NCBI RefSeq assembly: GCF_024763615.1
Contig: NC_077224.1
Coordinates: 44,774,712 to 44,838,711 of the forward strand
From: Phlebotomus papatasi
Lineage: Eukaryota > Arthropoda > Insecta > Diptera > Psychodidae
DNA: 64,000 bases
Reading direction: 5' to 3'
In this document: positions 12,101-22,900 of the stretch, piece by piece
How the letters are laid out: each line of letters starts with the position of its first letter
Numbering within the stretch: position 1 is the first letter of the stretch
The notes under the pieces: generated by a model
What the model was told of the DNA's origin: nothing
Databases searched by the model: none
The model's input: the letters and a program-made list of their open reading frames with translations, nothing else
Translations under genes and position numbers: made by a program

Positions 12101-12634
12101 TAAGAGGTTTTTTTTTTAAATAATTTTGCACAGTTATCTTTAATTTTTGAGGTTAGGCTTAACATAACCTAAAACTTTTTCCATTAACCTATTGACTAAA
12201 TGAGAAAAAAGACAATATGTCTTTAATATTTTAATTTAAGATCTTTTTAAACGTTCCGTCTGATTTTGCTTAGATTCTGTTACATTTTGAGGTGAATTGC
12301 CAACATAACCTTATGATTTTTTTTAATTACGGGTATTATATTCCAATTATTAGATTATTGATGGTTATATCAACATAACCTCACATTTCTCACCAATTTA
12401 TTAGCTAACCAAGAAAATTGGCTTATTTCTCTTTATATTTTTCAGGACATTGAATGTTTCGCAGACTATCGACAGAGCAAGGGAGTGTTCGTTAAAAAGA
12501 TTTGCTTTGAGAAATCTGAGCACGTGAAGCACTTTATAATGCATCCTCAGCATTACGTTAAATGCGTCTGTCGCTTTATCAGCGATTGCCTGGCATCCTA
12601 TCAGGCTTCAGGGCCATCAACGAAAATTGATTAA
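9129..12634 (+). CDS. TMEM53: TMEM53 / DUF829 family alpha/beta-hydrolase-fold membrane protein
   Basis: Three exons, 9129-9376, 11598-12099 and 12446-12634, give 312 aa (human TMEM53 is about 277). I chose the ATG at 9129 (MSKYQQIS) because the frame upstream has only a non-ATG start. The core begins with PIVLLLGWAGC and continues across the first splice as RGLITVRYTAP. The nucleophile-elbow-like FSNGG places Ser130, with candidate acid Asp244 in KEDTIIP and His276 in SEHVKH, in the order expected of an alpha/beta hydrolase. A hydrophobic segment lies at about 185-202 (SWLVSFLISATLTV). Vertebrate TMEM53 is a nuclear-envelope protein; enzyme activity of the family is unproven. Splice sites are canonical (CGAGG/GTAAAA, TTTATAG/ATTG, TACAAG/GTAAGA, TTTTTCAG/GACATT). 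Introns 1 and 2 (2.2 and 0.35 kb) hold repeated AACATAACCT-type motifs. Confidence 0.92.
10181..10594. mobile_element. Fold-back (long palindromic) MITE in TMEM53 intron 1
   Basis: Left arm (about 10181-10385) and right arm (about 10398-10594) are inverted copies around a short loop. Ends are AGGGCAGAATCACATTGAC and GTCAATGTGATTCTTCCCTT. Arms share GAATTTGCGTAAGAATTGCA, TTTCACCTAGTG and TAAACGGTGAG in opposite orientation. The RNA could form a hairpin of nearly 200 bp. Confidence 0.8.
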
Positions 12635-13472
12635 AGCCGTAGGAAGCATCAAAAAAAATTCTCAATTACTAAGCACACTCTATTTGCACAACTTTCCACT
12701 TTGGTGATATTAAGATGAGACGAACTGGGAGGATTATTTTCTTATTAAAAAAAATAAAAGAACAATTCGAGAGATGGAGGAAGAGTAAAATTATGAGCAA
12801 AAGGACATTTTGTCAGCCTTAATCAATTGAACTTACAAAATTATCTGTTATCCAACTGAAGAGTCGCAAATGTCTCTTCAATGGCGAATTTGAGAGATGC
12901 TTTAATAGAATTTCATTAGTTAGTAGACTATTTAATGAGAAAATTGTTGCTATAGAGAAGGATATTTTCATGAGAAAACATAATTCCCAGAAATATTCAC
13001 AGGATCAATTTTAGGAAATTTTAAGCAAAATTAGAAAGAAATAGCATCAAATTAAATTGAAATAAAAAACAATCTACTCAAGGATTCAAATACATTTTAT
13101 TTAATGGGTGATAGACTTCAATTTGTGTTCTATTTGATGGATATATCAATAATAAAATCACTTTATAATTTAAATCTTTTATAGTTTGACTTTTCCTGCA
13201 ACTTTTTATATTGGCTTCAATTCTGGAATTTAGAAAAAAGGAAGTAGCATGCCTATTCCTATTCCCGTCGATTTCAAAAACTCAACTTATCAAGCCCTCC
13301 TCTTCTGTATGAGAAAGAACCATACGTTGTCTCTAAAGAGCCCGGACCGGAAACCCGAAACTAGAAAACCCCGCTGTCAGTCTCCCCCGGTCTCCTCTAT
13401 TGAATACACGGAACGAGGTTCGCCTCTAAGCATCATCATTCCAGACTGAAAAAAGCCCGATTTCACTCTCAA

Positions 13473-13797
13473 TACACACAGAAAAATTTTGACTCTAAAT
13501 TTAAGAATATATATAAGATCCTGGGAACTTAAATTGGATGTGAATCCCCGAGGCGTTTAAGTTTAGAAGCTCTGAGCGAAATAAATGGGCTAGAATCCCT
13601 ACCTCTTTCAAGTTAAGAGTTCGGGAACTTATGTTCAGCATTAGCTGGAAAATGAAAAATGTCTACAGATTTGCAAATTGCAACTAAAACTAAATGATCA
13701 AGGATTTAGAATTAGGGCATTGGCATTCATTGGATGGGATTTGAAATTAAATTCCTGGGTGTTTCTGTTTAAGAATTTTCCATTTTTCTGTGTGTAC
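13473..13797. mobile_element. Small inverted-repeat element, ends ACACACAGAAAAATTTT
   Basis: The sequence ACACACAGAAAAATTTT near 13475 is matched by inverted ATTTTTCTGTGTGTAC at 13782-13797. About 325 bp, with no coding potential; a probable MITE. Confidence 0.5.
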
Positions 13798-15146
13798 AGA
13801 AAAATTGTATACGCGTGGAACAGTTGCCTGGAGGGAAGTCCTGGATCCACCATTATTACTTTTTTCTACTTTGGATACTTAGATTTGGACCACTGACTTT
13901 TATGTGCACAAATTATCAGTGGCCTAAGCTGGCTACACATTAGCAAAAATATGGATATGTGGCTCTTCAATAATAATATTGATAAAAACTTCAATAATTG
14001 AAAAAAAATGCCTCCACATAGGAACTAATTCGTTTCAATATTGACACTTTGTTTCATTTTTCGAGTCGTCTAGCGGTTTGCGATTCTTTTTTACAAAATT
14101 TTATCATTTTGCTCCTGAAAAAGTTTGGAAAGTACTTGACGAAAAGTTCATAGGGATAGTGTTTTCAGTGAATTATAGTGGAAAATTTTCCAAAAATGCG
14201 AAAGAGGAGTGTTTTTTTTAGGAAATTGTACCTGGTGGAGGAATCCAATCAAGTTTTAGTGAAGTTTTTTTTTCATTTTTTCTTTAAAAATTGTCGAAAG
14301 TGAGCCCTTCTGTGCATCATTGTAGTTTGTAGAGTCCTTGGAAACTATCACCCCATATTCCAAATTCTGACACGTGCGAAAAAGGGAAAATTGAGAGATT
14401 TATTGTCTTCTCTGTAGTATTGAACAGTCGAGAGATTTTTTTATGGAATGCAGCAGGAATTTACCACACAGTAATAACAAGATGAAATTAGCAAGTTGAA
14501 TTCTATTAGTTGAACCAAACTAGTTGTAATTTCGAATAATAATCACTAAAAAGAAACTATTTTCAATTGAAAAGGAATCAATTAAATTTCAGAATTAGTA
14601 AAATTTAATTATTTGTAATGGCTCAAATGCAATAAATAGTAATAATAATTACTATAATAGTAATAAAATGAAGCAACAAAATAGCATAAACTTCATTCAA
14701 CTGACTGATTGAATCGATTAAATATTGCTACGATTATCGTGTGTAATATGTAGAATGAATAGAATCAATTCGATTGTCGTAGTAATTTTTCAACCGATCA
14801 TCGCTGCAAAAAGTGCAACTTTCAACAACTTTCGTTTAAACTCATTCTTCTTCTTTTTATAATTGTGTACAATTTCAGTGAAACTTTTGGAGGAAAATTC
14901 AACTTACTTTGCTTTTCTACTACGGAAATACAACTTGCTTGCTTTTCAACTTTGCTTACTACGATAATCGTTGCAAATTTACTACAATTATCGATGCTTG
15001 ATTTTCTATTATACACGATAATCGTAGTAATTATTTTTTACTGTGCAGGAAGCCCTTTGAGGATCGAAATACAAATACATATAGGGAGATTCTTGAGTAT
15101 TCTACTCAACGTGATTTTTGACTAGGATTTTTTTTTGAAAGGTTAA

Positions 15147-16430
15147 CTCTTTCGCGTCATTAGGGTCATGTATGACCTGGGGAAAAAGCAATTTTTTTTT
15201 TGACTATTTACATTAATTGAAATCTATCGGTTTGTGAACGACATCATAATAGAAAGATGTAAGATTCTTATTCTAATTTTCTCAAGACTCCAGATATTTA
15301 GGAAAAGAAAATATTTGAGATCAAAAATCACGAATTTCGAACTTTGTGAAATTACTTTTCTTTTTCAAAATTTTTTATATTAATTTATTTTTTTCAGCAA
15401 AAAGTTCTTTAGAACCACAAAATAGAATATCCAAAGATTGTATATTGCATATTTTGATATAATAAACTACTCTCAATTTTCCAGAAAAGCGTGTAGAATT
15501 TTCCGGGTCATATATGACCCTGTGGTCGCCAAGGGTAACAGTGTTTTCGTCCCAAACCTATAGCGAAATGTAGTTGGGACATTGTTTTTCTTTGTGAAAT
15601 GCAGGTGGGACATCTTGCTACTGGACATTTCATCTTATATCTGATGAATTATAACATATTTTGCAATATTTTAGAGTATTCTGCAAGCGTCTTATATTGT
15701 GCAATTGTATTGTGTGTGAATAAATATGTGGATAAGTTTATTTTTGCCAAGTACCACTCAAAATATTGTGACAGTGACTTTTCAAAGGATTACCAGGAAG
15801 ATTCCTTGAACACCAGGAGTACAGTGTTCATCAAGACAATCCAGTTTGCCATGGTTTTAGCCAAATTAATAACTTCAAGTAAAAAAAAAAACTCTTAAAA
15901 AGCCCGTGATATAGATTTTGAAAATGGTACAGTAGAGTCTCTTAAATTCGAACGCTCGGGGGGTATTTTTGACATTTCTCACCTCCCAAATTCGAACGAT
16001 TTATTCAAAACTAACGAAATTTGTGTGAGATTAAATTGTACTTTGAATCAAATTCCCGTACTTTCTCGCAAGTCTTAGTGGTAACATACTTCCTTTTCAT
16101 TTTACACGACCACAATGTATGTAAACATTCAGGAAGAAGCACATAAATATAATTTTCATTCACCAAGAATACGAACTTTCTAACATAACCTCACAATTGA
16201 CAATTTGAATCCAAACGGCGCCGAATTTGAGAGATTCAGATTTGAGAGACTCTACTGTATGTACACTTCCCTTGAGGACAATAGGGTCATATATGACCCG
16301 GGGTTTTTCCGAGTTTTCACGCAATGGAAATTTTTTTCCTCTCTGAAGTATTATATTTGATCATAAAGCATTAAGAAAAACTCAATTTTACATGAATTCA
16401 TCTGCTAAATAAAAGTGTGACGCGAAAGAG
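15147..16430. mobile_element. TTAA-flanked non-autonomous element (piggyBac-type target site)
   Basis: Flanked by TTAA at 15143-15146 and 16431-16434. Inverted ends CTCTTTCGCGTCA (left) and TGACGCGAAAGAG (right) match over 13 bp. Subterminal palindromic GGTCATGTATGACC or GGTCATATATGACC motifs occur at about 15165, 15509 and 16285. A TTAA duplication is the hallmark of piggyBac-type elements, but the ends do not show the usual CCC start and no transposase is visible. A pogo-type MITE (15930-16257) is inserted within. Confidence 0.65.
15930..16257. mobile_element. pogo-type MITE, TA-flanked, nested in the TTAA element
   Basis: Ends CAGTAGAGTCTCTTAAATTC and the inverted GAATTTGAGAG...GAGACTCTACTG abut TA on both sides; 328 bp. 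An AACATAACCTCA motif lies inside at 16182. Non-coding. Confidence 0.65.
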
Positions 16431-16962
16431 TTAAGGTGGCGAAAAGGACTTACTCTACTCTAGTTCAAAAAATAAAATTTTAGAACAAAAAGTAGCGTTT
16501 GGATACAAGTGACAAAATTGTACCAATAATGCATTCTTTTTTTAAAGGGATGTACAAAAATATTAGTCCTTCTCCTGAAAAATCTTAATAATGCACAATT
16601 TGTAGTTTTATAATAAAGCTCTCTGAAAAAAAAGTTTCAGTCAAAATGTAAATTAGATCTTAAGATATTAAGTACTTTATAGAGAATTGTGAAACATTGG
16701 TACAATTTTGTGCGGCACTGTGTACAATACATACGATAACCCTAGGGTCAAACATTAATTTTTCTGAGTGTAAAAAAATCGTTGTTTGAATTTCAAATGT
16801 GCCATAAAACCGTTCATGTTTTATTAAAGTTAGTACAAGTGCTCGCTACTTGAATCCTGGTAGCGCTAGTGTATACGCTACTCAGAGAAATGTCAAAAAA
16901 ATTGTTTATGTTCTGCTGAAAAGTCGATTTTCGAGGGAAAAATTGCATTTTTACCGTGAAAT

Positions 16963-19900
16963 ATGGAAAATGCATCTACGCAATTGCATTCAGGATACAG
17001 TTTTGGATCTCAGATGATAGAAGACAATAGAGATGTAGTAGAAATTGGAGGTGAAATTGCATCAACTGGCGAAGAAAGGGTCCAAACGGTGGATTTCAAT
17101 CAAACGACAATATCAAAACTTTTAGGTTAATTTTCAGGATTCCTGCTTGAAATTTAGCCTTTTTCTTTGGAAAAATACAACTGGGAATAATTTCAGATGC
17201 GGCTGACAAACTTGCAAAGATCCAGCAGACTCAGAAGCGAATTGCTGATATTCTGGATTTGGTGCAGGATGAAGAGGAAGACAATCTCGAAGGGACCGTG
17301 ACGTTTCCATTGAAGACCCTCAGGGAATTCCAGAACCTCGAGAGGATGTCCAACAATGACGCCTACAGGAAAAATTTGGTAATTATCGAGCTGGAATTTG
17401 TAGAGAAATCAGAATGTCATGGACAAAATTCCCTTTCAGACAAAATCTCTGCGAATGTTGCTGAACAATGGAAGCATTCAGGATCCAATTAAGAACCTTC
17501 TGGATGATTCTATTGTGATGTACTTCTCCTGGGACGATCCCAAGACACCCACAGTTGTTTCCCTGAAGCAAACAATCTGCTTTGGGCACGTCATTTACAG
17601 TAAGGAAATTTTGCTTTTCCTGAAAGATTTTTTTTTAAAAGGTTTTTCTTGCCCTTTCAGATGCTCTCGGACTGGGCTTCCCGGACTACGCTAACTTTGT
17701 CCAGTCATGCCTCTCAGTGGCCCAGCAGAGATTTCAGAGCAACAATATGAATGAAGTTCATATGACCCGAACGGAGCCCCAGCTTCATCAGTTTAGCTTC
17801 ATTTCTGACATTGCCCAGAAGATTTCCGACATTGAGATCTTCCAGAGAAAAATTGAGTCATACACGGGCTTCAAGAAGCACGAAATTGATCCAATGGTTT
17901 ACCTTCCCATCGCCTCTGTGGAGAGTTTGGACAGCCTGGAAAAGGTTTTGCAGTACAAAGCGATTCAAGACGTTGTGGTGAGTACAATTCTGAATGTCAT
18001 TTTGTTCTCGAAATTTCCAGAAAAGTTACCAATTTGGTTCGGTTTTTAATTGTTAAAACTTCCCAAAAGAAAGCAATAATGATAGATAGCGTGAAATTCA
18101 ACGTCTTCGAACATTAAAAGTGTGTAACAATACCGCTAGGAGCTCTCATCAAAATAATTTTCTTTCAAACTTGAAAGTTAAATAGCCCAACAACTTTGGG
18201 ATTAAACGCAAAAAGCTTAAGCCCCTGGAGCTCCCGGTTCCGAGCATTTTCTATAATAAGCTAAAAAAATCAATCACCGATGGCAAGGGGTCAATCATAT
18301 TTAGGAACCCTTGTGAATTCTCTGACAAACATTTCGTGGCAACTCGCGAAACTCAAAAATTGCATTTCGAAACCAGAGAAACGCACGTTTTGCTTCGCGA
18401 AACTCAAGAAATCCAATTATCTCATCGCGAAACCCGAGAAATTCAGTTTTTGCTTCCCGAAACCCGAGAAAACTAAGATTTGCTTCGTAAAACCCTATTT
18501 TTGCTTCGCGAAAACCCAAGATTTGTACCGCAAAACACAAGAAACTCAATTTTTGCGTTGAGAAACTTGAGAAAACCCGTCTTCCTTTTCTCTGAAAATT
18601 TTATTTCATGGACCGGACGTCACTTGACATCCATTGACAGCCTTCGAAAAACCCAAAAATTGCATTGTGAAACTGGGCAAACCCATGTTTTGCTTTGTGA
18701 AACCCAAGAAACCCAATTTTCTTATCGTGAAACTCGAGAAACCCACTTTTTGCTTCGCGAAACCTGAAAAAAAAACCAGAATTGTATCGCGAAACCCGAG
18801 AAACCAAAGATTTGTTTCATAAAAGCCGAGAAATCCACTGTTTTTCTTCGCGAAACTTTAGAAACACATTTTTTGCATCGCGAAACCCGAGAAATCCAAG
18901 AAACCTAATTTTCTTATAGCAAAACTTGAAGAACCTACTTTTGGTACGTGAAACTCGAGAAACCCTAAATTTTCATCGCGAAATCTAAAGATTCCGAAAA
19001 CTGAGATTTGAGCATTGCGAAACCCAAGAAATCAATTTTTTTTCTTTGCGAAACCCAATTTTTGCATCGTAAAACCCAAAAAAAACCCAAGAATTGTATC
19101 GTGAAACCCGAGAAATCAAAGATTTGTTTCACAAAAGCCGAGAAATCCACTTTTTTTCTTCGCTAAACCCAATTTTTGCATCGTAAAACCCAAGAACTCA
19201 AGATTTGCATTGCGAAATCCGAGAAATTCACTTTTTGCTTCGCAAAACCTGAAAAAAAAAACAAGAATTGTTTCACGAAACCGGAGAACTGAAAGATTTG
19301 TTTCACAAAAGCCGAGAAATACACTTTTTTCTTCGCGAAACTTTAGAAACACAATTTTTGCATCGCCAGACTCGAGAAACCCAAGAATTGCATTGTGAAA
19401 CTGGGCAAACCCATGTTTTGCTTTGCGAAAGCAGAAAAACCCAATTTTCTCATCGCGAAGCCCGAGGAACACACTTTTCTTCGTGAAACTCGAAAAATCC
19501 AAGATTTGCATCGCGAAATCTACTTTTTGCTCCCCGAGGCCGGAGAAAGCTAAGATTTGCATCGCGAAACACAAGAAATCCACTTTTTTCTTCGCGAAAC
19601 CCAATTTTTACATCGTGAAACCCGAAAAACCCAAGATTTGCATCACGAAATCTACTTTTTGCTTCCCGAAACCGGAGAAAAATAAGATTTGCATCGCGAA
19701 ACTTGAGAAATCCCAGAAATCCACTTTTGTCTTCGCGAAAACCCAATTTTTGTATCTTGAAACCTGAAAGAAAAAACCCAAGTTTTGCATTGTGCAATCT
19801 GAAAAACCCACTTTTTGGTTTGCGAAACCTGAAAAAACCCAAGAATTGCATTGCGAAACTGGAGATTTTTTTTTCATCGCGTAACCCGAGAAACTGGAAA

Positions 19901-22900
19901 CCCTCGTCAGTGAGTTACTCTTTGATTGGTGGCGTAGCAATGGCTTGAAAATTGAAACTAATTTGCTTTCTTAAAGTTGGTATTTATTGAGTTGATTAAA
20001 TTTTGCAACCTTGCAACCTAAACATATGAACTAAACAGGTATTAATGGGATTCAAAGTTTACAAAATTCAAAATACCATATTTTCAGTTCTGTTTGACCG
20101 GTTTTGATAATTAAGAAAGCTACAAATAAAGTGTATCACCAAATACATTTTACATTTTAGATTTAGGGAGCATTTGAAATTCTTAGAACTGACGGAAGGA
20201 GCCCTCAAAACTGATTTTTGCAACATAACCTTAAATAAGTGAGATTGCTAAGAATCTCACCTAATATTTCAATTCCCTGTTAAATGGTTGTTTTTCTACA
20301 GTATTTTTTAGTTCATTGTTCAATCTACTTGTGGATTTTTCAGTTTAGTGTAAAAAGTAGCCAGATTTGACTAATAAGTTAATTCGAAAAGTTTTAGGTT
20401 AAGTTGAGCCCAACTAGAAATTTCACAGATTTATGCAACAGTGTCCCTTTAATAAACGGCAGAATAAAATTATAATTAAAAGTTCTTAAAATTTGACTTA
20501 TGCCAAATTATAACCTCAGAAACTTGACAGATTCTTTCAATTTTAAATATTTCTGAAGTGTTTCATAATCTTAAACATACACATTGTATATTTTGAATCA
20601 TAACTGACGAATTTTGGAATTTCCTGTTTTGCAATTAAATTGCTCTTTAGAGGTTAAGTTATATGTAACCTCAAATACTAAGTAACCTCTTTAGCAAATG
20701 GTTGCTTGCATCAGTAACGGTTAGTTTAGTGTAGAGGTCGTATGAGAATAAAGTCCATTTGGGCGAATTTTCATAATGGATTAAAATATTTTGAGGTTAG
20801 AATTTAATCTTTTAAATAAGACAAATCATAAGACAAAGAGAAATCCGACATCGTCAGATCGAGCCCAAATTTTTGATCTACGCATTTTGACATTCGTAGA
20901 TCACGAATACTATGTAAAGCTTTTAAGAAATTGGAAGCTTTTACGAAAAAAATGGATGTAAAATTTTGACTTTATTTTGAACTTGTTTTTTCCAAATTAT
21001 TTTCGAAACAAACATTTAAACTTCGTGTGCCTACCGCTAGTTGCGCTGTAGGCTAAACTAGTTTTCAGTATTTCAAAGTAAAACTCTTTGAAATGGCAGT
21101 TGCAATCTTAAATTATTTATCATTACTACTTGATAAATTTTATCAAGTTTTTACTATATAGTTGCAATTATTTCCTTTTTAGATTCCATTTTGTAAGGAA
21201 CGATTTGAGATAGACAAATCGTTTCAGGGCATTGTTTCTGATTCTTTTTTGGCTCAATATTCCATTAATGGAGAAAAGAAGAGATACGATCTATTTAAAT
21301 ATAAATTCTTCAATCATTCTCTCTACGGTGAGTTCTTTTCTGTTGCACTTCCTAAAATATAGCTATAAAATAACAAAAAAAAAAAACTAAATCTTTAGTT
21401 GCATTGGGAATGCCTCGTTTGGATTACGAAATTGAGGTTACACATCAGATAGATTCAGCGAGTGAGAGATTGTTTGGCAAAGTTGCTGAAGCTGTCAGAG
21501 AAAATCCTCCAAATATGGATGATGAAACTTTCGAGAGAGCAAATAAAATTGTGAAACATCGAAAGATAGTTCTGATGAGGAAGGAGGATTTGACTGAACA
21601 GGGAATTCCGAGGAAATTCAGGGAGATTCTGAGGAATTATGCTTGTCATAAGAGTAGTAGAGCAACAGTCTTTAAAGATTCAAGCAATTACATATCATTC
21701 TCCAAAGTTGATGAAAAGGAATCTACAAATGTAATGGATGATGTAGAGGAGAAGGTTTCGAGGTATTTTCCTCTGAAATCCAAAAAAGCTCTTCGATTGC
21801 TTCACATCAAATTAACTGATGATCATTTTCAGTTTACATTGGTAAGTTACTAAAATTTTTAGGACGTCTACAGAAGAGGATAATTTATTTGAATAATTCC
21901 ATAGATAGTGGGAAAGTAATAAGAGGATTTTCTGAATAAGCCCCACCCATAAACAATTTAAGCCCCGCCCCCTATAATTCCTTATATTCAAATATTAATA
22001 ATTTCCAGTGATCTTAAGAGGATTCGACTTTTCGACACTTGCATTCTTGCGTACTTTTCATTTTTTAAAATAAAAATAACTACTTTGATTGACTATAATT
22101 CCTAAGAGGGGCGTGGCCTATTTTTTTTAATGGAAATTTGAAGAAAACTCATTTTTTTTCCTTTAAAGTTATGCTCTTCTGTAGACATATAGATTTTTTT
22201 TCTAATGTACAAAAAAATTATTACAAATATTTAAATTTTTAAGCAACAAACCCTCGATGCATTCTACCACAATCGCAAGTTTTCTATCAAAGATATTGTG
22301 TCGGATGAATTTCTGAGCAATGTCAATGAAGTTGACTTGTTCAGTACCTTTCTAATGAAGGAATTCCTTCCGGTGATTCTGACTCTTCCGCCAAAATCTT
22401 TCACTCAAATGGCCAAAATGGAATTTAGAGCTCTCAAAAGTGCCTTCGAACTGAAGAAAATCACTCAAAATGAGGTGATTCAGTTGAAAATTGAACTAGG
22501 ACAAACTGTTAATATTGCAAAAAATACAAATGGGACAATCAAAAAGTACTTACCTATTGCAACAATAGCAGAATTTGATGATGTGGAAAGAAATCTCGAA
22601 TATTCAGATTTCTATAATGAAATGGTGAGGAAACGTTCTTCAGAATGTTAACTGAATGTTTTGGGCCTTTTTTATTGCGTTCGATTTTGATTAACATTCC
22701 AATTTTTCAGTCAAATCTCTGCAAAACGCTTCTGATGAAGCAGAAAAAATTCAAACTAACTGATTATGTTGCTGAGGAACTTTTGATCAAGTACAGTGCA
22801 AGAGGAAGTGCAAATACTTTGCCTTTGATGGAGACAAAACTCTTTGGTGACATTCTCAGGAAATTCTCAAAGCGCAGTGAAACTGATTTTACGTCACTCC

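Larger units (their letters stand above)
12635..16962. other. Intergenic region between TMEM53 and the DUF4806-repeat gene
   Basis: It contains the presumed 3' UTR of TMEM53 (several AATAAA-like sites between 12.75 and 13.2 kb), a small inverted-repeat element (13473-13797), a cluster of ACGATAATCG palindromes (about 14720-15035) and the TTAA-flanked element at 15147-16430. Short ORFs at 13249-13449, 13678-13896 and 15599-15898 show no recognisable similarity and are not called. Confidence 0.5.

Noticed and set aside
15599..15898. 99-codon ORF inside the TTAA-flanked element
   Set aside because: No transposase motif or similarity recognised; hydrophobic/AT-driven composition; too short for a piggyBac transposase.
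19116..19851. Minus-strand 162- and 133-codon ORFs with GFREAKSGFLGF-like repeats
   Set aside because: Read-through of the ~30 bp minisatellite; equivalent ORFs exist on the other strand and in other frames.
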